This document shows positions 1 to 12,500 of a stretch of 64,000 nt of DNA, in pieces. Made by a program: the position numbers and the translations under genes. The stretch comes from Siniperca chuatsi (lineage: Eukaryota; Chordata; Actinopteri; Centrarchiformes; Sinipercidae): assembly GCF_020085105.1 (NCBI RefSeq), contig NC_058065.1, positions 4,447,718 to 4,511,717 on the forward strand, read 5' to 3'. Under the pieces are notes generated by a model. It did no database searches. It worked only from the letters and a program-made list of their open reading frames with translations, and was not told the DNA's origin. Positions within the stretch are counted from its first letter, which is position 1, and every line of letters begins with the position of its first letter.

Positions 1-574
1 GACCTGTTAACTGCATATATGTACAGTATGCACACTTAATGTTTTCTAGGATGTAATAGGAAAAAAATTATGTCAGTATTATCCATCACGTGTCATGATG
101 GAACAGATACATGAGGACTAAATGTCATTGCTCAACAGCACTTATGCACAATTACAAGCTTTTAGCTAGAAATCTAACTGATGAGGGTTTTTGTACTTCC
201 TGTCCAGGTTAATGTTGACTGTAGAAATCCAACACTAGATGGCAGCATTCAGCAGATGAAGTGCTGACACCAAGTGATATGTTTCTCCAAACCCCAGCAC
301 TTTTCAATGTTTTTGAGAAAGAAATGTGGGCTAAAAGATGGCCAGAATTAGATAACAGATGTTTTGTTTTACTCACAATCTTATCAAGAAATCTGGTCGT
401 TTTACAAGATTATCCATTTTCAGAATCTTGATTTTATCTAATCCATTTTTTATTGGAGATCATTGATAAAAAAAGCACAAGTGCCAAATTCTAGTAAATT
501 CAGTCTACAGGTTTGAAGTCTTTCCACTTAAAAAGTCAGGTGTAATTTTGTTCTGCACCAACAGTCTAATATTG
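1..574. other. Sequence downstream of orc4, no gene seen
   Basis: A+T-rich sequence below the likely orc4 polyadenylation signal. Both strands were read and only short open frames without recognisable motifs were found. It is probably intergenic, or the far end of a longer orc4 3' UTR, because a second AATAAA on the minus strand lies at 449-454. Confidence 0.5.
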
Positions 575-590
575 GTAGTGAACAGATGAC

Positions 591-596
591 TTTATT
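591..596 (-). terminator. orc4: Candidate orc4 polyadenylation signal
   Basis: The plus strand reads TTTATT, which is AATAAA on the minus strand, about 505 bases downstream of the orc4 stop codon. This makes 575-1101 the likely 3' UTR. A second candidate lies at 449-454. Without transcript data the choice between them is inference. Confidence 0.4.
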
Positions 597-1101
597 TAGA
601 AAGTGTCATCCTGATTACAAACAGTCCACTAACAAAATACTAGTTACTTTATGCATAAGATGTGATTTCTTTGATTTTGTGAGCTTGCATGAGGAATGTG
701 ATCCCAGTAATACAAAACTCCAAATTTCTTATTTCCTGATAACTGATCATTAACAGTGACTAGTTGACAAAACTTTGCTTCAGAACAAACTTGATATTCT
801 GAGTACATGAAAAATAATCCTGTCATGAAACAAATGCACTACTGTAGTAGATTTAACCATCTGACAAGCTGGCAGCCATGTTTTTTCCCTGGTTCAGATC
901 ATGGTTGGTTTTAATTTTGGTCCATGGTCCGAGCTGTAATGCTTGTTTCCATTTCACCAGTTCAGTATCTGTATGTAAAACAAACCTTTTGTTCTGTGTT
1001 ATTTTTTCCAAACTGAGTTATAATTTCACATTTTCTCTACCAGAGCTGGTAATGACACAGCAAATAAAACATCTACATAAAGTCCAAATGTAATCAGAGT
1101 C

Positions 1102-4100
1102 CTAGCCGAACGCCGACATGGCCCACTGCTTGACGTCAGTGGGGCATTGTGGGTACTTCTGCAGGGCCTCCATGATCTGACTGTGGTCTAGCATGAGTCT
1201 CATCAGCTGGTATTCCCTCTGAGTTTTGGCCGAGGAGCTGTCGACCGGCCGGATCAGCTCCAGCTGCTGCAGATGCTCGAAGGCCTGAGGACGGGCGAGA
1301 GCTCTTTAAATTTGGACATTTTTATATACAAATATATAAATTTATATTCTGTTTCTCTTAGAAGTTACTTCCTGTCAGGGCTGGAGAAACCTCTGAAACA
1401 GCATATAAAGTATCATGGGACTCTTTAAATGCTTTATACAGACCTTCATGATCACAGGCTGGTCAAAGTTGTACATGGAGTTCGACTTCCTCTGCAGGAA
1501 CTTCTTAAACTCTAAAAAACAGGACATGTAGAAAAATCAACTAAATCATATACAAGTTGAATTAAGTACTGGCTGATGTTTGATTGTTTTGACTGTTTTT
1601 TCATTTTTAGCATCAGGGCTAAACTCTTATTTCCCTTGTTGATTCATTGTTGTTTTTCTGTCATCTGAACCTTCCTTTAGAAGCTCTTTGTTTTTAAACT
1701 GAACCCACATAAACTCCTTTTTTCCTGCTTTTCTTCTAGTTGCATATTCGCATAAGTACTAAAAACTAAGTCAGTTTTCCCATGTCATCATCTTGAGCCT
1801 TTTGAGGGTTGAACAGCTGTCCTGTGTCACTGTGGCGTTGCTATTTTTTCTTTCCTCGTCTTTGAAACGTCACCACGTGTTGCTTTTCACAGCTCCTCCG
1901 GGTGTTTTTTCTCCTCTCTGTGTTTTATGACAAACCAAAAACTAGATGCAGTATCCAGCCGTACCGTTGTGAACCATTTGGAGATTGAACGGCTCTCCTT
2001 CATAGACATCGTTGAGGTGTTTCATGGCGATGATCAGGCACAGCTCCAAGATGGACAGACCTGGAGAGATAAAGGAAAACACAAATATAAGCGATGTGAA
2101 CTTTTGTGAAAGACATTTATCTTCGGATTTAGTTTTTACCGTGGAGCATATTAGCTTTGGTGTCAGCAAAACACAGTCTGCTGGCCTCCAGCAGGTCTGC
2201 AGGTTTGACGGCAGGTTTGGCTACAGACACGCGACTCAGACACAACATCTGGAAATAAAAACACAGAAGAATCAAACTGTAGATATTTTACATGGAGAAT
2301 AAACACCTTGAATCCAGGCATTGATAGCTTAAATAAAAAGGTGAATAAAAGTGAAAATGTCAGTGACATAATCTAATCGGCAGAGTTTTGTTTGTTTTTA
2401 GCGTCTCAAACCAAACGGCAGATGTAGTTTGTAACAATGAAAAGTAGGCGTGTTGTACCAGCAGCATGTGCATTGAACGGAAGTCTTTGCTGGAGTTGAA
2501 GTGTCTCTGTAAAACATCCCCAACCGATTTGTCCTCACACAGAGTCTGAGGAAAGAAAACAAACAGAAGATAAGTGAAACGTGACCGATGCCACAAGCTG
2601 CCTCCTAGTTTCTGTAAAATCTGACCACTGGTGTAGCAGCTATGGCCCTTTAAGTATTTTAATGCAAGAACCAGAAGACTTCAAATTAAACCCCAGGTTC
2701 AGATTTGATTGTGAACACCTGATCTTTCCACTCTGATTTACTCTTGTCTGGTTTGAGCCAAGATCAGTTCCTTGATTTCACCTTTATGCTGGCGTTCCAG
2801 TCCTGAGCGAAGTTGTTGTCAGGGAAGTCGTCCGGCAGGCTGAGCTGGGTTTGGACCCGCTCCAGGTACTGAGGGAACGTCGGGCTGCTCAGCAGGTGGA
2901 TCTGACGGTGGGAAAACCGCGACTTTACCCGCTTCTCCAACAGCTCCAGAACATCCTGGATGGAAATGAACCACCACAAAAAAATGTACAAGTATTAAAG
3001 CTAAAACATGGGAAAAACCACCAAGTATTATCTTGAAAGGTTGGGAGGCCTGAGCGAGGCTCACCAGTCTGCAGGTAATGCCGACCACAGCGATAGGAGC
3101 CTGGGCAGACTGGGAGACATCAAACAGGTTGTAGAGCAGCGTCTGGTTCTTATGGTGGGCAAACAGGTCGAACTCATCTAGGACGAACAACACCGGGCTG
3201 CTGCTGCTGCGATCACCTGGTGTGAAACCCAAAAAGCAACCGTATGTCACACCTAATCAATAAACCACACATTTATGGCCTTGAATTTAGATGATTCAAT
3301 TTAAAACGCTGCATGATCAGTAAGGAATTTTCTAACCTTTCTTCAGTGCCTCCAGCAAGAAAGCCAGATTCTCTGCAAAACTTCCCTGAAATGAAGCAGA
3401 AACAGAGTTTTTGGAGCCGTTTTATTGCGTCATTAATGACAAAACTGTTAATAAAACTCCTTCCAGATACTTACAAACACTTTGTCACCGACAACGTTTT
3501 CCAGCTGGAGTTGTCGCGTTATTTCTTTTAGCGCTATTCTGTCATCAGTCTGCAGGAGACCTACAGCAAACAGGCAGGAAATGTGATTATCTGCACTTGG
3601 AAACATGTTTAATAAATAATAATAATGTAATGTAAAGTAACAACATTTCTAAGTATTTAGGTCCTCAAATTCTGAATGAATAAAATGAGGTACGGTGAGG
3701 AATCAAAGCCTGTACCATTGAGATGAACCTGTAGCAGGTTTTTTTGCACTTCTTTTTCCTCTAGCAGATCTCTCAACACACACTTCAGCAACTGCAGACA
3801 CATAAACACAAACACCATCAGACAATACAACCCTCGCAGGATTTAAAACACAATCCATCATCTTTTCGACCATTTTGTTATTTTTTTTTTTACCCATAAG
3901 CCCTTTTTAAGCGTGTGTTCTGGCTGCAGAGGCTCACCATTGTTTTTCCTGCCCCCCTGGGACCGACGATTAGCACCGAGTTACTCTCCCCATGGACGGC
4001 CGTCCGCTTCAGCAGCTCCAGGAGGTGTCTGAAAATACAGTGTTTTGACTACAATGCCCATAATTCTCGTCCAGTTGTGGAAAATGATGAATTCTATAAT

Positions 4101-5365
4101 TAAAAGAGAAATTTCTAGGTTTTTTTTAAAGTGTCTCTTTTTCCTACTTCGAGTCAGCAAAGTGCCTGCAGTAAACAGCTCCGTCTAATGAGTGCAAATG
4201 ATTAAATCCTCAGTGTTTGCAGGTAGATTTCACTACCTGCTCTAGACAGCAACACCTGGGGATGCTCGTGTTGTGTCCAAGTCAGCTGGGAACTGGAGCT
4301 TTTCCAGCCTCCAAACTGGGACAGTGCTGTCAGCCAGGTAAGACTGAACTGGGTCACTGAAGCTCACACTCTTCATTAAAGATGACAATCCTACTACAGT
4401 TTTTATTTATAAATTCAAGGATTCTTCTTTGATTATGTGAATCTTATATTCATCTTGCCCCTTATAACTACACCATATCCATCTCTAAGGAATTTTCTAA
4501 CATTTGACGTGTCATTTCCAGACCTGTAAATTACCTATTTTTTTTATCTAAACTAGAGCTGAAAGACATTATCAATTAGTCAATCAACAGAAAATGAATT
4601 AGCAACTATTTTGATCATTTTTCTAGCAAAAATGACAAAAATTATATGGTTCCAGTTTCTCACTTGTCAGGATTTGCTGCTTTTCTTTGTTTTATGTAAT
4701 AGTTAAGTATATATTTGGGGGTTTCGGACTGTTGGACAGATAAAGCTATTTGAAGATGGCAACTTGGGCTTTTAGGAAATTGTGAAAAGCATTTTTCCAA
4801 ACCAAACAGTTAATTGAGAAAATAATCAGCAGGTTAATCAATAATGACAATAATCATTAGTTGCAGCACTAATCTAAACATTTCAATGTTTAATTTCCTC
4901 CCCCTTTTACAGCTCCTCTAACTTTGCAAAAATCACATGAAAATAATAGCAATATTAGAACAAATTTCTCAACCACATCAATGGAATTATTTATTTGGGC
5001 CAAAACAATGTGAAGTCACCTCAACACACATTAAATTAATAAAGACTTTCTAACAGGCATTGATGAAATAAACCTACTTGTGTTGAGCTTCCACTCCCTC
5101 CGGCCTGTCGGGGAGCAGCTGATGGCAAAGCCGCTCCCTTAAAATCTCCTGAACCTTAAGATGAAAAAAGACATTACAGTGACACATCAGGAAATGATAC
5201 AATTTATCATGTACTTGCAGGCCAGTTGCTCATATGTATGTAAATAATTGTCATCTCTCCTTTAATATGCAAGTTAGAAGAGAATAAGTCGAAGTGGCTG
5301 ATACAAACCTGTGTAATGCATTCTCCTACTGGAAAATGAGCATCTTTCATCTTCCTCTTACTCAT
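1102..5365 (-). CDS. orc4: Origin recognition complex subunit 4 (ORC4), complete
   Basis: AAA+ ATPase subunit of the nuclear origin recognition complex, which marks replication origins and helps load the MCM helicase. Thirteen coding exons, 5' to 3': 5365-5309, 5154-5078, 4028-3938, 3791-3716, 3560-3475, 3385-3337, 3216-3065, 2955-2782, 2545-2459, 2248-2140, 2060-1965, 1511-1444, 1284-1102. All junctions are GT-AG and phase-matched. They give 434 aa (human about 436). The start [19 protein letters not shown] matches the ORC4 N-terminus. Walker A GPRGAGKT is at residues 67-74 and Walker B LFVLDE at about 155-160, followed by the ORC4 signature [18 protein letters not shown] and the arginine-rich [15 protein letters not shown] winged-helix C-terminus ends WAMSAFG. 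The 5' UTR part of the start exon is 5366-5382, after an acceptor at 5383-5384. All key motifs are intact, and the only notable change is Ala for Ser inside Walker A. Confidence 0.97.
4555..4872. mobile_element. MITE-like interspersed repeat in orc4 intron 2
   Basis: A block of about 320 bp beginning near a GCTGAAAGACATTATCAATTAG-like stretch and ending in ATAATCATTAGTTGCAGCAC. Its ends are imperfectly complementary (ATCAATTAGTCAATCA against TTAATCAATAATGACAATAATCATTAG). Related sequence recurs at 15331-15613, at 15712-16930 and at 61520-61740. This is the pattern of a small non-autonomous DNA transposon family common in teleosts. The family name is not assigned. Confidence 0.65.
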
Positions 5366-6280
5366 GGTGCTGTGACTCTAAGCTGCAAAACATGTTGTTC
5401 ATTGGTTAGAATCAATACGTGACATTTGTGGTGCCCAAAATGTGCGGGCAGGGTCCTTAATGACAAGAAAATGAAAACTACTTCAGTATGTTTTTATTCC
5501 ATTAAGCAGCATCACAAGATGAGAGTAATTATATCAAAATTACTTTCTAGGCTCTAGTTTTACAATATGCACTGTTAACTGTCTCCTCACGAGCAGTACT
5601 CAGCTACAGTTCTGTATTTAATCTCATGTAGATGTAAAACCTTTAGAAATTGCAGTTATTTGTCAATTAAATGAACAAGCATGGTGGCTTAAATAAGCCT
5701 TAGCCCCGTTAGCTGACTTTGTCTTGGACTTTGACAAGTTTACGCCAAACTCCAATCCAATATTCGTCAAAACACTATGATCTCGTTTTGTGACATATGT
5801 GCGTCAGTGTTGTTCGTTTGATAAGGTCTATAATAAATGAGAACAAACCAGCATTCAATTCGGCATATAGCTAATGCAACAAGAAATATCTATTTGAATA
5901 CAATTGCCACTTTAATAACTTCCTCGGAGGTGTGTTTACAATATAATAAAATCCTTGAAGCCTTAGTGGATGGTATGTATGCCGAATTATAAAGTGACTC
6001 GTAGTTATTCAGAAGCAGTTGCAAGTTGTATTCAAGATTGTATTAATATTTGCAGGCAAGCAAGGAGGCACTTATCTGTCATAATTTAAGAATGGAGTTT
6101 GGTCTCACTTTCTCTCTACGCTGAAGTGAATGTCGCCGGGACTCGTTAGCAGAAGCAAACTAGGTGCACTTTTTGTCTTGGCGAACTAAGATTACTTAGA
6201 GCTTGCGTTACATTAACGTTAGTTTGTCTACAAACGTATACACATGTAATAATAACGACACATACCAAGAGAAAAGATAC

Positions 6281-6400
6281 CTGTAATTCAATCATCGAGA
6301 GGTCTCAATCTTCGCGGGAATAATGCTCTGCCAGCAATGACGACTTCCTGCTTTGACTGATTCTCCGGCCCTGATTGGCTGAGGCTCAGAATAGAATAGA
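6281..6400 (-). promoter_or_regulatory. orc4: orc4 non-coding first exon and promoter
   Basis: On the minus strand a donor (ACAG followed by GTATCT) closes a likely non-coding exon at 6281. It would join the start exon, whose acceptor is at 5383-5384, across an intron of about 0.9 kb. Upstream lie an E2F-like TTCCCGCGA (6312-6320), an ETS-like CAGGAAGT (6343-6350) and an inverted CCAAT box (6374-6378, ATTGG on the plus strand). No TATA box is seen. The combination fits a cell-cycle gene promoter. The sites are seen in sequence, and their function is inferred. Confidence 0.55.
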
Positions 6401-8950
6401 ATGGAATAGAAATGCACTGTCATATACAGTATGTGGCAGCTAATCACAATTACTCTATGCACAATAATAATAATAATAATAGAAAATGGAGGTCAATGAG
6501 TGTTACAGCTGTTTTTTTCTCACCAAACAAATACTCACTAGAGCATCAAATGTGTATTAATCCGCGGCTGAAAATAGTCCCCAACAAATGCACTATTTAC
6601 TGCTGTTTGAGTAACACTTACTAAAAACTACAGTGTCTATCCATTTTAGGAAATTACTGAGCCTTTTTTTTTAAATGAAACTATATATTTATATTTACTT
6701 TATATACTTTAATCAACAAAATTAGAAAATGCATTATGTTAATTATTTCAATAACACACAGGTTTATAGTTAAAATGTTCAACACCATACAACCTACATT
6801 ATACATTTTCTTTTATTGTTGAATTTAAGCCTATATATCCTACCTAACACCCCTTTTATTTTCTTCAGACAAAGTCAAATCTAGTCTAGGCTCAATAAGT
6901 CATAAGTCAAATAAAAATATTTTAGAAAACATCTGTGTAATTCTGACAAAATCTGAAGGAGTGATGCATAGCATTTAAAAAAAATGACACTGACGTATGT
7001 AATATGTGTATGTAATTATGAATTGCATTTTTTTAAATCTGTAAAGCCCTAACTGCCACCACCGCTCTGATCTTGATAAAATTAGGAGGGATGGTTCATC
7101 TGAATGGCTCTTGGGTTGCCTGCATAACAACATCTTTTACTCATTCACGATGATGATGAAGCTCTGGAGATACTTAAATGCTTCCCGTGGCTTTTGGTCG
7201 ACTGATGAAAAAAAGCACCAATAAAGCACCAGATATCTCACAAATTGTCTCCCAGTCTCCGCTCACATTTAGCCTGTCACATTATTCTAAAATACAACTC
7301 TCCGCTCACACATTCGGCTCTGTGTTTGCCCTTAAAAATACATGAAGCGGTCCTTTTACAGCAGCCATACAGTGAATTAATTTAACGTCTCCTCAGGTTT
7401 GACCTTCAGACAAAATCCAAGCAGCTACACCCTGAGCTACATCTCCTTTTCACTTCAGATGACTGAACTTGCTTTTTTTGAGCTTTTATGACCTTTAATT
7501 ATCCAGGGAAATAATCTGTTTTTGCTTCAGTACCACAATGTTTTATGTTTTAAATACACGAAAATGAAAACAAAGAAACAGTGCCTTGCTCAAGAGCACC
7601 TCACCGATTGTTACTGTTGTCTTTTGTTCCATAATTCTACCAGCTGGTCTTTGTCTTTTTAAATATTCAATAATCACTATATTCATGTAAAGAATTGTAG
7701 TTTTTTTGTATCCTCATACTATTCATAAATCTTAATATTTCAGCATTGTTTCATAATCATACAGCCAGTGTTAAGTTTTAATGAAATCTTCTAATTAATC
7801 AAATTAATTATTAACATTAGAACAATTTGCAGTTAATAGTGTAATAATCTTGTTAGCACAATATGCCTCATTAATATGACACAATACCTCCAAGCTATTA
7901 GCAAAATAGCTTATTTTTTCCTGTTAATTTGATTATTATTAGTGAGTTTTATTACATTAACGAGGGAGTGATTCTTTTTAACCTTTGATATGTATTGTAT
8001 GAGTTTCTGTTCACTTCTTTCTATTGTATTTAATACTGAGGTTCATATGTTGTATTTTAAAGAACCACACTGGTGGTTTTGCATGTTTTAGCAGAACTGC
8101 AGACCAGATAATCATTATATTTTCAAAAGAATACCCTTTTATTCATTTTTATATGTATTTTTCATTTCTTCCATGCAGCCATTGGTTTCTATTCATCTTG
8201 AGACAATACATCTAATATGTACAGACAGGTAATCATCACAGTGAAGATCACGTATGGTTTTATCTTTGACAAAGTACGTGGTAGTTTTACATGGTAATTA
8301 TAAGACTTAATGATGAGACTTAATGATCATTAAGGGACGTTTGGATAGTTTAGATTTACACAAAATGTAGATGTTGCAAAATCAGCAAAAAATACACCAA
8401 AATCATCTATGCTATCAGTGTACCCATAATTACTTCAAGTTTAACATGAATGTAATATTAGTATTAATTTGAAATGTCCTTAATTTAAATGCTGCTTCAC
8501 AGGTTTTTTCACCCTGCCAGAAATAATAATCAAGTGTCAACATAATATCTGTATTTCTGCACCGTTTAAGAGATCAGCAGCAGCTTTAATGAGGAAAGTA
8601 TTTGTACTTGTCTGAGCCACAACAAGTGATATCAGTGGATCCCTTATAATAAGAAGGGTGGAACCTGATAATCAGAGAGGTCAATATCGTATATTCTGTC
8701 ACAGGACTACAGTCAAATAAGTGAAATAACAGATACATGAACTATTCTTCATTTTGCCAAGGCCAGCTGAAGCTCCCTCAGGAGCCCCTGGAGACCCCCA
8801 GACCCCACCGTGGGAACCATTACAGAGAACTACTGCTCTGTGTGAGTCACCCCACCCACATATCCAGTTGTTCTTCATTCTTTTCATAATTATATTCCTA
8901 ACTTTTGCCATGCGGAGGATATGTATCTGAGCTCTGGAGGTAACGTGCAT
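6401..8950. other. orc4-mbd5 intergenic region
   Basis: About 2.5 kb of A+T-rich DNA between the divergent orc4 and mbd5 promoters. It starts with a short AATAG-type repeat (about 6389-6411) and an AAT run (about 6464-6480). No coding exon, RNA gene or clear transposon end was recognised. The two promoters are too far apart to be one compact bidirectional promoter. Confidence 0.5.
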
Positions 8951-9560
8951 CACCTCTCCCATCTGGTGGCTGCTCCTGCCGCGCATGCGCAGTGCGACTC
9001 TCCATCATTTCCAATATCCCAATGTAGGAGAACCAGCAGAGGCAAAGAACTAATGGGTAGGCTTCTTATTCTTATTTTTCCAAAGGTCAGAAACGCCCTG
9101 TTGCTCGCCCATTTCATTGTTTCAGTGCCGGTATGCATTTGCTGGGATGCCCGGGTAAGAACGGACTGTTTACGGTTTGATTTGACGCAGACAGAAACGT
9201 TAGTGCCTGAAAAGCGTCTCTCTCTTCTTCTTCGCTCTCTCGCTCAAACGCAACGGGTTTGCACGGCTGTTAGCTAGCATGCTAAGCTAACCCGTGCTAA
9301 CTCGGCCTGGCCCTGGCCTTGCCTGGCCCCTTGGCTCGAAACCTAACGCGGGCCTAGCTGCTTTTTACTTCGACAATTTGAACTCGGAAACTGGGTTGTG
9401 GGTCCTCAACGTGCACGACCCCGCTTACGGTTCGCCAATTAAATGCTAAAACGTTATAAGCGTAGCCGAGCTCGCCCTCTAATTCATTTTCGTTACAACA
9501 AGCTAGCTGGCTAGCTAACTAACGGTATCTAGACAGCTGACGCTTGGCATGCTAACCCCC
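8950..9560 (+). promoter_or_regulatory. mbd5: mbd5 CpG-rich promoter with NRF1-type site
   Basis: The base composition changes abruptly to CpG-rich. A perfect NRF1 palindrome GCGCATGCGC lies at 8981-8990. A good donor (CCGG followed by GTAAGA) at 9155 may close a non-coding first exon. The stretch from about 9260 also carries many GCTAGC/GCTAAC words. It lies about 6 kb upstream of the mbd5 start codon, consistent with non-coding 5' exons. The transcription start itself cannot be placed from sequence. Confidence 0.6.
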
Positions 9561-12500
9561 AGCTAGTTCAGATGCTGTGACCAATGCATCAAAAAGCACA
9601 GTCAGACAAGACTGATTTCGCTTGTTGACACGGTCACTTTTTAACGCGGAGGCCCACAGACGATGGAGTTTCAGATGCACCTCTCGCCCTGTGATAAACT
9701 AAACAACCTTTAACGTCAGACGGTTGTCGCTAAAACGTTAATAAAGCAACACTTTGCACAGTTGATAGGCAGTCTGGCTAATGTTCACCAAGCTAATTGG
9801 CTATTATCTAACGTTTAGGCAGCAATGGTTGCTTTGGTAATGTACACAAGCGGTTGTCATGTTCTCCAGTTTTAGGGAAAAAGTCTTGTCATGTAGCTAG
9901 CGACGTAGCCAACTTGTGTAGCTGTCAACTTTGAAGGCTGCTGCAGGACAATATGGCTAATTTACCCCTAAAGCTAGTCTTAGCCAACTCCATGGGGTTA
10001 CAGTAAGATTTAAATGCTAGGTAGAGAATTAATGGATTTAATTTAGCCACTTACTAAAAGAGCAGTGGTAGATATTTTGTGGTCCAGTGAGAGGAGACCA
10101 AGACATAATGCTGTACCATTTTGATGTTGCACAGTTTGTGTCCTATACCTTTGCTATGACTAAAATTGTAATCCACAAACAGTACATGCTCTGTGCAGGT
10201 CACTTGCATTGCTACCTTTTCTCCACTTTTGCTTTATTTGACAACATATGACAGACCCTCTTCACTTAGCAGTAAATGCATTTTTAGAGATACAATCACA
10301 CGTGGAAAGCTCTTAATGCAGATATAAATGCACCAAATGTTCAGAAGTGGTCAGGGACATTTGTGACGTGGACTTGCCCTGGACTGCCTAGTCAACCTTT
10401 ATATTGTGCATGTTACATGACTCAACCCCAACAACCTCGGCAACATTGTCAGTATTCAAGGTGACATAATAGCCCCGCAATCCTCTAATTTACCTGTGTG
10501 GCCGAACACAAATTTGTTTTTTTCTTCTGTTCAACAGCAGTCCAACGGATAGGAATCAAATGCGAGCAAAAATCTGATTATAAACAGTCCCTTGACTGCA
10601 CTTGAGATATCTGATTCTTGGTGTAAGCTGCCTGTCTAATGTCAGCTGGATCTAAACACAGGCTTTATCTGCAAATAACATACATGATGCTTAGTGTGTG
10701 ACAAATTAACCAGACACTTAAATCACATTGAGACAGGACTGCTGTGAGGCACATTCAGGCTATCCTCTCACTGTTATCTCTTCTAAATCGCTTTATTCAT
10801 TTGGCACTCAGCATAGAATTAAGGCTTCTGGTTGGTACAGGGCTAGGTGAAAATTTACTACAATCCAATAGGTGGTAAACTTTTGTTGTGTTCTTCTGCA
10901 GTCATCACTTAAGCGTCTTGTTCTGATCTGAATCAGGAGTCGGCGGGTAAAGTTCACCAGGTGCTGTACCAGCTAGTAGATAAAAAAAAGTTTGTTTTCA
11001 TGTTCTGGTCAGGATAAGTCGGGACAATTAGAAGGGATTGTGGGTTTGATAGACCTTCGTGACTGAGTTAATTTCAGACACTCCCCTGATCACTACAATA
11101 AATCAAGAGCTGTTAGGATGCATTCATTTCAGTGTAAAATAACAAAACATACCAAATATCACAATATGAACCACTTAAATGATAACAGGACATGAGAGAA
11201 AGAAAACTACTTCTTTACCATGTAATTAAATGCACACAAGCTACTTTGTCTGATCACATTCTTTCAAATTTGGACATTGAGATAGAACAGTTTCATTTAC
11301 ATAAGCTGCCATCCTTAATGGACCGCAAATTCAGTTACTCAAAAACCTTTGGCTGGGTTTCCACTTATTATTTTGATGCGATTTCTTATCTAAAACATTT
11401 TTTTTTCTTTTTTTCTGAGACTGCATTGCTGTTAGTCTCCTTTTATTTATTTCTTTTTCTGCATTACCTTTTTCCCTGAGTCCTCTTCTTTTTCCATACT
11501 GCTTGTATGAAGTTTACAGTTGGATTGAGTCCAAACTGTGTAGAATCCCATCACATGCATGTTATTTACCCGCAGAATATGTTTCCAATGGTGCTGCATC
11601 TTTTCCTCAATGTTATGTTGGGGTGGAAAATAGGAAGTAAATTTGATTTGACACCATTTTTGCAGTCTTGTCTCAAATCGCAGACATCAATGACTCTGCA
11701 GTGACGTTGTCAGGCACCACGTTACTCTCGTTGTCATGCCTCACTGACATAATTTGTGATGACAAAACAGTAACAACAACAACAACAGCACACACTGAGG
11801 ACATGGGGGAACATTTTATTATAGGATTTAATTCAGGATCGTCTTCGATATTTATTTCAGAGTCAAATTCTGACCAAAATTCCTTTTCTTCCTTTTTGAT
11901 GAAGCCAGATCAATCGCAGATGTGACCAGGTGATAATAAAACCTTCGTTGTAGGTTTTGATTTATAGTTCAACATCGGAGCTCACCTGTTGATGGCACCC
12001 CTGTAACACCAGACAGATGTATCGTACGTGATCAGGCCATATTGTTTTTTAGTTATATTCCCCACTTTAACTGTGACATTCTTTCATTCAGATATGAAGC
12101 GATGGTGGGCTACACATGTGCTTATATAACTGGAGTTACATCGGGTAACTTGCATTTTGCCTTATTTTATTATTGACTAGAACAATACTCCAGTACACCC
12201 ATTTACTGAGATAGGGAGCGGAAATCATGGCAAGCAGGGGCTTTGCACTGGAAATGGCTTTTCTAGGTGTGTGTTACTGAAGACTGCTGAGAGTCTTTCG
12301 TCAGATCACTTAAGGTTGTCTTCATGATCAGCAATCACCACTGTTGTATACAACTTTTAGGAGAAAACACGAGCAACCCCAGCTGACGAATCACAGTTCT
12401 CGTGTCTCCTACGTGGTATATCTGTAGCCGCCGTAGCCCCAAAAATGTAGTTACATTTTTGAGGTAGCATACGTCAACTCTGGCCTAGCTGCAGCTGCTA

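Noticed and set aside
8921-9277. A 118-codon frame at the mbd5 promoter
   Set aside because: It spans the NRF1 site and CpG-rich promoter, shows no domain, and is explained by base composition.
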